64,000 nt of DNA from Bradyrhizobium diazoefficiens. GTDB lineage: Bacteria > Pseudomonadota > Alphaproteobacteria > Rhizobiales > Xanthobacteraceae. The DNA lies in NCBI RefSeq assembly GCF_016616885.1, contig NZ_CP067102.1, positions 7,344,501 through 7,408,500 of the forward strand. Reading direction: 5' to 3'. A program made the translations under genes and the position numbers. How positions within the stretch are numbered: the first letter of the stretch is position 1; every line of letters starts with the position of its first letter. This document shows positions 52,189-59,668 of this stretch, in pieces. The notes below the pieces were generated by a model that searched no databases, was not told the DNA's origin, and saw nothing but the letters and a program-made list of their open reading frames with translations.

Positions 52189-53343
52189 TCAGCGTGTCTT
52201 GCCAATGGCCCGTGCGGCAAAGGCCGCAAGCTTTGGATAGCGGCGCAGTCCCTGCGCGGCATGATCGCGCAGCATATAAGGCAGCCCGCGCCAGGACAGC
52301 GCGACGCTGACATCGGTCAGCGGCACCGGCTCGGCGCCGAAGCGGCGCTTGTAATCGTGATTGCCGATGCTGAGATCGAAGCGCCGCACGCCCTGCGCAT
52401 GCAGCGCCGCCATGGTACGCTCGGTCACGAGCAGCCCCGGCGAGCAATTCGCCCACAGCTTGCCGGCATGGCCGATCCGCAGCAAATAATAGGTCGCGCC
52501 GTATTTGACGCCAAACGTGGTCGCGACAATGCCCTCGTCGCAGACGAGCGCCGAAACCACCGCATAGCCTTCCGCAACCCCCTGCCGGGCGACATCACGG
52601 TAGAAGCGGGCGTGGGCCTCGTCGTTGAGGACGAACCGCGAGCCGAGCAGCTGCATGCGCTCCTGCTGCTGCACATCCAGAACGTCAAGAAGCTCGTGCG
52701 CGCGAATAACGTCGCCGGCGATCTCGAACCGCGCACCGCCGTGACGGCTGAACACGCGCCAACAGCGCGGCATCTGCATGCGCTTGATCGAGGCCTGATA
52801 ATCCGCATAGTCGTCGCCGGTCAGCACGAGATTGCCGTTGAGCGAGCACGAGCCAAGCCGGCCGAGCGACACCAGCGGGTTCGGCTTCGCGCCGACATAG
52901 GCCGGCAACTTCTTCAGGCGCAGCAGGTCGAAGCCATCAGGCAAGGCGCGCAAGCCATCGACCAGCGCCGCGCTGACAGCCTGTGCACCTGTCGCATCGA
53001 AGCTCGCATCGCAGGCCAGGATCGGCGCATTGTTGTCGGAGACACCGAGATCGGCAAACTCGATCACGTGAATGCCGCGTTTGACGTGGCTGAACATCGG
53101 TACCATCGCGATGTCCTTGCCGCTCGTCGTATCGGCGATGACAGCGATCAGCGGCGCGACGCCGTGAAAGGCCTCGTACCAGGCGCCTAACCAGTAACCA
53201 TGCTGAAACGCGGTGCGATGCCCGGCGTTCAGGCGCAATGCGGCCTGTCGCCAGTCACGCAAGAAATCGACTGAGATTCCCGACGTGCCGGACACCCGAC
53301 CATCTAGTTGTTCGACGCTGAGAAACGCCATTTGCGGGGGCAT
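52189..53343 (-). CDS. CelD/BcsL-type GNAT acetyltransferase
   Basis: A 384-residue protein with the GNAT_6 (CelD-like) fold, found in polysaccharide and cellulose loci, probably acylating a sugar. Landmarks: HRTAFQHGYWLGAWYEAFHG, VEFADLGVSDNNAPILACDA-type sequence (IEFADLGVSDNNAPILACDA), then LVCDEGIVATTFGVKYGATY and the C-terminal SPGLLVTERTMAALHAQGVR with FDLSIGNHDYKRRFGAEP. The conserved final segment (GxxxYKxxFG) is the hallmark of the group. The ATG at 53343 is the first of the frame; its ribosome binding site is weak. It lies between the ligase-like gene and the methyltransferase gene. Confidence 0.82.
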   Translation of the reverse strand: MPPQMAFLSVEQLDGRVSGTSGISVDFLRDWRQAALRLNAGHRTAFQHGYWLGAWYEAFHGVAPLIAVIADTTSGKDIAMVPMFSHVKRGIHVIEFADLGVSDNNAPILACDASFDATGAQAVSAALVDGLRALPDGFDLLRLKKLPAYVGAKPNPLVSLGRLGSCSLNGNLVLTGDDYADYQASIKRMQMPRCWRVFSRHGGARFEIAGDVIRAHELLDVLDVQQQERMQLLGSRFVLNDEAHARFYRDVARQGVAEGYAVVSALVCDEGIVATTFGVKYGATYYLLRIGHAGKLWANCSPGLLVTERTMAALHAQGVRRFDLSIGNHDYKRRFGAEPVPLTDVSVALSWRGLPYMLRDHAAQGLRRYPKLAAFAARAIGKTR

Positions 53344-53411
53344 ACAGTTACTGAACGTTTCCAGATAGATTATGTTTTGCCGCAGACCACAAGTTACGTC
53401 GCTGCTTATCG

Positions 53412-54833
53412 TTAAGCCGATACCGTCGCAGCGTGCCCAATGTCCCTCGTGTCCCGATATGAAACGCGCGGCTGCGACAAGCTGTCAGCGACCGGGTTCT
53501 GCGTGACGCATTGGAACCTGGCGAGGAAATGCAACCCGGCGACCGCGAGCGCGAACATGAACCAGACCGGGTTCTGCCGCTCGAGCAGGAAGGTCTCGGT
53601 CGTCCCGAAATACAGGCCGAACAGCCAGATGGTCAGGAACAGCTTGCCCAGCGCGCTATTGCGGTTGTGCGCCTGGACCTCCTGAAAATTGCGCAACGGT
53701 GCGAGCACGAAGATGATGAGGACGAGCAGAAGGCCCGGCAGGCCGATGTTGACGGCGAGATCGAGGTAGCTGTTGTGACTGTGTGCTGCCGTCACGGCCC
53801 ATTCCGAGCCCTGGGTGGTCTGCCCCTCCGCCGCGCCGTCCCAGAACGCCGCATAGCCATGACCGGTGATCGGCTTTTCCGCCACGGCTGCGAGTGCAAA
53901 CTCCCATATCTCGGAACGGCCGGTAAAGGTGGGATCGACCGGAAGCGCCCGCGTGATACTGCCGAGCACCGGGCTCGTGACGCTGCCGACCGTCAGCAAG
54001 TTCATCGCGAGCAGCGGCGCGAAGCAGATGATCCGCTTCAGCCACAGGCTTCGTGTGATATAGACCAGCGATGCCAGGGCGTAGATCGCAAGACACAGCA
54101 CCGACGAGGTCTTGCCGCCGGTGAAAATCAGGAAGATGCCGGCAAACAGCGCGATCGCGGGCCCCATCACGAAGGACCCGACGGCAGAGAGATAGATGCC
54201 GACATAGACCAGTATGGTCATCACTGGCGATGCGATGTTCTTGTGGGCAAAGCTGCCGCGCCAGTCGCCAGCGAGCTGCGGCTCGGTGATATCGAGCGCG
54301 CTGTGGATCGAATATTGCGGGGCAAAGAAGACGCCGAGATAGCACACCGCCAACAGCAGCAGCGCGGCGCCGCCGAGGCACAGATTGAAGCTCCGCGGCG
54401 TCGGCGTCAGCAGCGGCAGCAGGACGGCCAGCGTGGTTGCGCTGGCCGCGAGCACGAAGCGCTGGATCGAGACCTCTCGGCTCTCGGAAAATGCGAGATT
54501 GATCAGCATCCATCCGATCAGGCAGAGATGCAGCGGCGTGACCAGGGTTCTCAGCGAGGGCCCGTCGGTGCTGAGGGTGAGCAGCACCGCGACTGCGGCC
54601 AGCAATCCGAGCGAAATATAGGTCGTCGCCAATCGTCCGCCGACGACGGTGGCGACGTCGGGGTTGCGCAGGTCCGGAAACGGATCGAGCGTGATCACGA
54701 CCAGAAGCAGGGCCGTGACTGCCACAAGGCAGCGCGCTGCGTTCACGACGTTGAGCCTCGCCAGCGCGTCGCGCAGCGCATGGCCGAGCGAGCGGGCCTC
54801 GACGTCAGTCATGTCTGCGGCGCTGCGATCCAT
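53412..54833 (-). CDS. O-antigen ligase/polymerase-family membrane protein
   Basis: A 473-residue membrane protein of the Wzy/WaaL (O-antigen ligase) superfamily with about eleven hydrophobic helices. The large periplasmic loop lies after the FTGRSEIWEFALAAVAEKPI motif and contains GHGYAAFWDGAAEG and AHSHNSYLDLAVNIGLPGLL, which are the conserved Arg and His elements of polymerases and ligases. The C-terminus is soluble and short. It could polymerise or ligate the polysaccharide repeat. The start at 54833 matches the family N-terminus after a short cytoplasmic segment. It follows the GT-B gene by 39 bp. Confidence 0.87.
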   Translation of the reverse strand: MDRSAADMTDVEARSLGHALRDALARLNVVNAARCLVAVTALLLVVITLDPFPDLRNPDVATVVGGRLATTYISLGLLAAVAVLLTLSTDGPSLRTLVTPLHLCLIGWMLINLAFSESREVSIQRFVLAASATTLAVLLPLLTPTPRSFNLCLGGAALLLLAVCYLGVFFAPQYSIHSALDITEPQLAGDWRGSFAHKNIASPVMTILVYVGIYLSAVGSFVMGPAIALFAGIFLIFTGGKTSSVLCLAIYALASLVYITRSLWLKRIICFAPLLAMNLLTVGSVTSPVLGSITRALPVDPTFTGRSEIWEFALAAVAEKPITGHGYAAFWDGAAEGQTTQGSEWAVTAAHSHNSYLDLAVNIGLPGLLLVLIIFVLAPLRNFQEVQAHNRNSALGKLFLTIWLFGLYFGTTETFLLERQNPVWFMFALAVAGLHFLARFQCVTQNPVADSLSQPRVSYRDTRDIGHAATVSA

Positions 54834-54872
54834 GCCTCAAGCCCTGAGGGGACGATGGGGGACCTCAGAGGT

Positions 54873-55946
54873 CTAGCCCATCCCCGTTAACCATCCGTCA
54901 ACCAGCGTGACGGAGGTGGCAGGAACCTGGCTCTGCCGAGCGACGCTGCGCGCGATCTCGTAATATTGCAGCGCGCGCTGCTCCAGCGTGAGATTGTCCA
55001 GGATGTAGCCGCGCGGATCGAATTTGCCCGCGGTGCAGCCGGCCCAGAAATCGGTCCAGCGGTCCTCGAAGCCGGCGCGGTCCGTGAATTTGAGCCCGCA
55101 GCGATCGTCCCAATAGGGCACCGATGACACCGGCTCGAACTGCACCCGGTGCGGATAGTAGTCGGGATCCGGCCACGGGCCGCCGGGATCCCAGGCGAAC
55201 ACCGGCACGCCGCAGGACAGCGCCTGCTGATAGGCAATGCCCTGGCTCTCGTTCTGGCACAGGAAGATCATCGCGCGCGAGTGCCGGAGCGCTGCTTGAT
55301 AATCTTCCTCCTTGTAGCTGCCATAACGCAACTCGGTGAAGGAGCGACCCTCCTTGATCAGCCGCGCGCGAACCGGCTCAACCAGCTCCGGCACGTAGCG
55401 CTCGCGGTCCCAGCTGACCTTGTCGTAGAGGAGGACGTCGACGGTCTTCTCGCCCGGGCGCGACGGCGCCCACAAATCAGTGTCGATGCCGACGGGCCAG
55501 GCTTCCGTCTCAGGCCAATGGGCCCGGTACATCTCCGCATACCACGGACCAGGCACCAGGAATTTCCGGACTGGAAGCCGCTTGAACAGGTCGGGATCGT
55601 CCAACGGATGATTATAGGCACAAACGCCAAGCAGGATCGGGTTCTTCCATGCAAACTTGTCGAGCAGGAAGGCGCGGCCGATGATGCAGGCAACTTCCTC
55701 GGGATACTGCGCGATGTAGCCGTAGTCGTTGACGCGATAGCGGATCCCGAGCCGGTCGAGCCCGGCGCAGAGATTGAGGAACACGCGCAGCTGTCCGCTC
55801 ATGCGCGGCTCGCCAAACAACATCCTGCGCGCCATACGCCGCAAATGCCGATCGCCGGGAAACCAGCGATCGTCCTTGTCCTCGTAGAACAGGTTGAGGA
55901 TCATGTCGTCGGGATCGTAGTCGAATGTCTTTGCGGGCACTTGCAT
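54873..55946 (-). CDS. GT-B-type glycosyltransferase of the polysaccharide locus
   Basis: A 357-residue protein whose second half has the GT-B donor-binding pattern: SRAMIFLCQNESQGIAYQQA, LSCGVPVFAWDPGGPWPDPD and the final helices ALQYYEIARSVARQ. The N-terminal half (NLFYEDKDDRWFPGDRHLRR, GYIAQYPEEVACIIGRAFLL and GIDTDLWAPSRPGEKTVDVL) fits the acceptor domain. I use the ATG at 55946; an in-frame start at 56027 would add a poor 27-residue head. It is the first of the four minus-strand genes and is divergent from a GT2 gene. Confidence 0.82.
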   Translation of the reverse strand: MQVPAKTFDYDPDDMILNLFYEDKDDRWFPGDRHLRRMARRMLFGEPRMSGQLRVFLNLCAGLDRLGIRYRVNDYGYIAQYPEEVACIIGRAFLLDKFAWKNPILLGVCAYNHPLDDPDLFKRLPVRKFLVPGPWYAEMYRAHWPETEAWPVGIDTDLWAPSRPGEKTVDVLLYDKVSWDRERYVPELVEPVRARLIKEGRSFTELRYGSYKEEDYQAALRHSRAMIFLCQNESQGIAYQQALSCGVPVFAWDPGGPWPDPDYYPHRVQFEPVSSVPYWDDRCGLKFTDRAGFEDRWTDFWAGCTAGKFDPRGYILDNLTLEQRALQYYEIARSVARQSQVPATSVTLVDGWLTGMG

Positions 55947-56093
55947 CCATCCGCGGCAATCAGGCCTGCATTCTCGCGTGAGACCGGCTGTCGCACCTCT
56001 CGAAAGCTGCGACAGACTTAACGCCACAGGTTTAACGCTAATCTACGAAACCGGCGACTCGGGCGGCCTTCACAACAACGATTTGATCGTTAT

Positions 56094-57143
56094 GTGGGTA
56101 TCATCCGCGACGACCAGAGCTGTTGCCGCCTTCGCTTGGTTAACAAATCCTTAAACACGACGAGCCATTGCTTGCCCCTCGCCGACGCCACGCTCGATGC
56201 ATCGACCGCCGCGCCCGCGGCGGCAGATGCGCGTGCGATGCCGCCTGTGGTTTCCGTCGTCATTCCTGCGAAGAATGCCGCGGCCTATATCGGCGAAGCC
56301 ATCGCAAGCGCGCTGACGCAAGCCGATGTCGCCGAGGTCATCGTCGTCGATGACGGCTCGACCGATGATACTGTCGCGATCGTCCAAGCCATTCGCGATC
56401 CGCGGCTCGGCCTGACGATGAACGACGCCAGCGGCGTGTCGGCCGCGCGAAATCTCGGCGCACGAAGCGCGCGCGGGGACTGGCTGATGTTCCTTGATGC
56501 CGATGATCGCCTGCGCGCCGATGCGGTGACGACACTACTGACGGCGGCGAAGGCCGCGCCGCGCGCGGTGCTGGTCTATGGCGACTACAACACGATCGAC
56601 AGCGAAGGGCACGCGATCGGATGCCGCGGCCTCCTGAAGGGACGTCTCAAACCGTCCGGTAACGTGCTGGAGCGCTTGGCCTGCGGCAATTTCATCGTCA
56701 ATGGCGGCATCACGCTGGTTCGCGCGGAGGCCTTCCGCGCCACCGGCGGCTTCGACGTCTCGCTCCGTTATTGCGAGGACTGGCATTGCTGGTGCCGCCT
56801 CGCCGCAACAGGCGAGTTCGCCTATGTGCCGGAACTCCTGCTCGACTACCGCCTGCACACAGCCAACACCATGAACGCCGCGATGCGGACGCCGCAGGAT
56901 TTCTTCCCGGCGGTCGCGCGGGTGTTCGACGATGAATTGATCCTCGGCAAGCTGCCATCCGGCGCGGCGCCCCGGCTGCGGCGAGCAGCCGAAATCCATC
57001 TGGTGACCTATGCGGCGACCCAGGCCGTCCGCTTCGGGAGATATCGCGAAGCGCTTGGCTATCTCGGCATGGTCGGCCGGCGCTCGCTCAAGGTGGTGCC
57101 GCGATCCGCGGTCAAGATCGCTCTTTCCTATCTTGGAATCTAG
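56094..57143 (+). CDS. Family 2 glycosyltransferase
   Basis: A 349-residue GT-A enzyme. The catalytic domain begins at VVSVVIPAKNAAAYIGEAIA (about residue 52), with VIVVDDGSTDDTVAIVQAI, SAARNLGARSARGDWLMFLD and the DXD in LDADD; the acceptor-side motif is CEDWHCWCRLAATG with ED as base. The C-terminal 90 residues are helical and probably sit on the membrane. The start is uncertain: 56094 gives about 48 residues of unusual leader, while an ATG at 56238 (MPPVVSVV) begins the domain directly. It is divergent from the minus-strand operon and convergent with the next GT2 gene. Confidence 0.87.
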   Translation: MGIIRDDQSCCRLRLVNKSLNTTSHCLPLADATLDASTAAPAAADARAMPPVVSVVIPAKNAAAYIGEAIASALTQADVAEVIVVDDGSTDDTVAIVQAIRDPRLGLTMNDASGVSAARNLGARSARGDWLMFLDADDRLRADAVTTLLTAAKAAPRAVLVYGDYNTIDSEGHAIGCRGLLKGRLKPSGNVLERLACGNFIVNGGITLVRAEAFRATGGFDVSLRYCEDWHCWCRLAATGEFAYVPELLLDYRLHTANTMNAAMRTPQDFFPAVARVFDDELILGKLPSGAAPRLRRAAEIHLVTYAATQAVRFGRYREALGYLGMVGRRSLKVVPRSAVKIALSYLGI

Positions 57144-57154
57144 CGGCTGACGCG

Positions 57155-58183
57155 TCAGGAAACGATCTTCGAGGCCTCATAGGGCTTCGGATCGTAACCG
57201 AATGCCGCGAGAGCAGAACCGATGGCCACCAGCATCGGATGCATCGCGACGACTGCTTTCGATGACGTCAGCAGGCGAGCCGAGCGCACCAGCGACAGCG
57301 GCAGCCGTGCCAAGGTCTGCGCAAACACGCGCGCCCGCGCGCCCGCGCCCTGCGCGGCTTTGGACCGCACGCGATAGTTGATCACCCCGATGCGGAGGCT
57401 CCGTTTGGCGATCCAGCCGAGGCTGGTGCGGTTCTGCGGCACGGTCTCGGTGATGACGGCTTCCGCGGTCCAGTGGAAGGTCATGCCGGCATTGCGGCCG
57501 CGATAGAAGAAATCGCAATCTCCGCCGCCAAGGAAATTGAAGCGCAGATCGAAGGCGGGGCTGCCGAGCCGCTCGAATGCCGCGCGCGTGATCAGGCAAT
57601 TACCGCAGCCATAGATCAGCGGCACCGCACCAGTGTAGTCGTAAGTGGGGCAGAAGGCGGGATGACGCGCCAGCCACGGCTGGCTGTCGTCGTCGAACAC
57701 CGGCAGCACCGGTCCGCCGACCACGTCGGCGCCGGTCGCCTCCGCAGTACGGACCATCAGGTCGAGCCAATCGGGCGAAGCGACCTCGTCGTCGTCGATC
57801 ATCAGGAAGCGGGTTGCGGCGGGAAACAGCGCCTGCGCCGTCTCGAACGCGGCGTTGATCGCCTGGCAATTGCCCTGCCGCTTCTCGACCAGGCAGATGC
57901 CCTGGAGCTTGCCGGAAGCGAGATACTCCGCGGCCACCGGCGTGCTCGCGCGCCCTGTCGCGTCGTTCTCGACCATCACCACCGCAAAGGAGCGCGGGGT
58001 GCGCTGGTCGACGAGCGAATCCAGCGTCAGCCGCAGATGCTGCGGGCGGCGGAAGCAGGGAATGCAGACGACGATGCCGACCGACAGGTCAATGACGCGC
58101 GAGCTCGCGGCGATCTCCCGGTTGGGATCGCGCAATGTTTCCGAGATCCGGCTGGCGGACAAATCTGTCGGGATCAGCGTCAT
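57155..58183 (-). CDS. Family 2 glycosyltransferase (second)
   Basis: A 342-residue GT-A enzyme. The domain starts at VGIVVCIPCFRRPQHLRLTL (about residue 35), then VVMVENDATGRASTPVAAEY, the DXD region FLMIDDDEVASPDWLDLMVR and later FNFLGGGDCDFFYRGRNAGM, where the GGGD/DFF segment provides acceptor-binding acids. A basic C-terminal region (GWIAKRSLRIGVINYRVRSK and further) suggests membrane contact. The ATG at 58183 gives the best N-terminus; the frame to 58270 is less likely. A GGGACA/TGTCCC palindrome lies 70-85 bp upstream. Confidence 0.87.
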   Translation of the reverse strand: MTLIPTDLSASRISETLRDPNREIAASSRVIDLSVGIVVCIPCFRRPQHLRLTLDSLVDQRTPRSFAVVMVENDATGRASTPVAAEYLASGKLQGICLVEKRQGNCQAINAAFETAQALFPAATRFLMIDDDEVASPDWLDLMVRTAEATGADVVGGPVLPVFDDDSQPWLARHPAFCPTYDYTGAVPLIYGCGNCLITRAAFERLGSPAFDLRFNFLGGGDCDFFYRGRNAGMTFHWTAEAVITETVPQNRTSLGWIAKRSLRIGVINYRVRSKAAQGAGARARVFAQTLARLPLSLVRSARLLTSSKAVVAMHPMLVAIGSALAAFGYDPKPYEASKIVS

Positions 58184-58572
58184 GGCGTTCTGGATGACTG
58201 AGATATGTTGAAAAAGCCCTGCGTCGATTGTCCCAAGGCGACACGGCCGCGCGGGACAGATATGTCCCAAAGTGAACGGCCTGCTCCGGCACGCAAACTG
58301 CGCCGCGGCGCTGATGTCCCGGCTATGAGGCGTCCTATCATGCGCTTAACCGCTTTCGCGTGTTTCCGTGCGAATTCCTGCGCGCGTGTTACTGCAATTT
58401 GCAGTCCATCGCCCGCCAACAGCGCAACATGGACAATGTCGTAGTTAACGCATGGTCGGATTAACCCCGCCGTAAGCACCGCGACCGGTGAAGGCACGCG
58501 GCATCAGATTTGCTCTTCGGGCACGAGAGTTTTTTCCTGTAATTTTGAGTCGAACAAGCGCGGTTATAAAAC
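58184..58572. other. Divergent promoter region in the polysaccharide locus
   Basis: This 389-bp region separates the second GT2 gene from the methyltransferase gene. It carries the palindrome at 58253-58268 and two further TGTCCC copies (58229, 58314). No gene is visible in it. Confidence 0.45.
58253..58268. promoter_or_regulatory. Palindrome GGGACA-N4-TGTCCC
   Basis: A perfect 6-4-6 inverted repeat, with TGTCCCAA repeated 24-31 bp to the left (58229-58236). It lies 70-85 bp before the GT2 start and is a good operator candidate; the regulator is unknown. Confidence 0.55.
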
Positions 58573-59373
58573 ATGAACAAGTCAGCCACGATCGACTTCG
58601 CGACAGCTACCTGTGCCCAAGACCCCACAAGTCCTGCGCACACCCAGGCACTGCTCGACCTCGTCGCCGGCGAGGCCCGCGACAGCCTGCTCGGCGTTCA
58701 CGAGGTGCTGCGCCGCGAGCTGCCGCAAGGCCGGCTTGCGATCTACGAGGCCGGCGGCGGCTCCTCGAGCTTCCTGCCGGTGGACGTGCTCGGCCGCAGC
58801 CACGTCACCGTCGTCGATATCGACGAAGACCAGGTCGGCAACAACACCTACGCCGACGAGGCGATCCTAGGCGACGTGCAGACCTATCGGTTCGGCCCAG
58901 AAACCTTCGACGTCGTGATCTGCTACAACGTGATCGAGCACCTGCCCGACGTCGAGGCCGCACTCCTGAACTTCCGCGATGCGCTCAAGCGCGGCGGCAT
59001 GATCCTGATCGGCGCGCCCAATCCACGCTCGCTGTCGGGCGTCGTCACCAAGCACTCACCGCACTGGTTTCATGTCTGGTTCTACCGAAACATCCGCGGC
59101 ATCAAGACCGCCGGCCTGCCTGGCGAGGCGCCGTTCCCGACTTTCTTCCATCCGCTGGTGACGCTGTCGAATCTCGAAGCGTTCGCAGCCGCCCATGGCT
59201 TGGAGATGATCTACCGCCGTGAGGTCGAAAGCCCGCGCTATCCCGAGATGCGCCAGCGCAAGCCGCTGTTCGCTGCGCTCGTCGACGCCGGCGCCGCGCT
59301 CATGAACGCAGTGCTTCCGCGCGGCACCGACGTCCGCCGTGGCGACTATCACGTCATCCTGCGGAAGCGCTAA
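58573..59373 (+). CDS. Class I SAM-dependent methyltransferase
   Basis: A 266-residue methyltransferase. Motif I is LAIYEAGGGSSSFLPVDVLG, followed by VTVVDIDEDQVGNNTYADEA; FDVVICYNVIEHLPDVEAAL is the typical motif of methyltransferase-11/23 type enzymes, then LKRGGMILIGAPNPRSLSGV. It may methylate a sugar of the polysaccharide; the substrate cannot be read. The ATG at 58573 is the only good start. It precedes the chain-length protein gene by 295 bp, so it probably has its own promoter. Confidence 0.87.
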   Translation: MNKSATIDFATATCAQDPTSPAHTQALLDLVAGEARDSLLGVHEVLRRELPQGRLAIYEAGGGSSSFLPVDVLGRSHVTVVDIDEDQVGNNTYADEAILGDVQTYRFGPETFDVVICYNVIEHLPDVEAALLNFRDALKRGGMILIGAPNPRSLSGVVTKHSPHWFHVWFYRNIRGIKTAGLPGEAPFPTFFHPLVTLSNLEAFAAAHGLEMIYRREVESPRYPEMRQRKPLFAALVDAGAALMNAVLPRGTDVRRGDYHVILRKR

Positions 59374-59668
59374 CGGCCATGCGCACGCTGGCCGGCCAAT
59401 ACAGTGCAAAGCCACATGCGGGCGCCGTTGGCCATGCGCGGTAACGAACCGTTAATCACTGAGGGACCGACGCCGCCGAAGCGTCACAACGACGCGGCGC
59501 ATCGTGGCTCGCGCTTAAACGCTTTGTTTGCCATTTCGGTGAATAGTCCCTCAATGAGTATGGTTAATTTTCCTTGTTGCGTTGATTGCGCACCTATAAC
59601 CCCGGTGCGAGACGTAGAGAGAATAGTAACCCCTCAGCCCGCGGCCGTTGGAATGAAAGCTGGGGATT
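59374..59668. other. Upstream region of the Wzz/BY-kinase-like gene
   Basis: About 295 bp without a gene. A possible promoter is seen as TTGTTG (59574-59579) and TATAAC (59595-59600) with a 15-base spacer, which is shorter than ideal. The sequence is A/T-richer than the surrounding genes. Confidence 0.4.
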
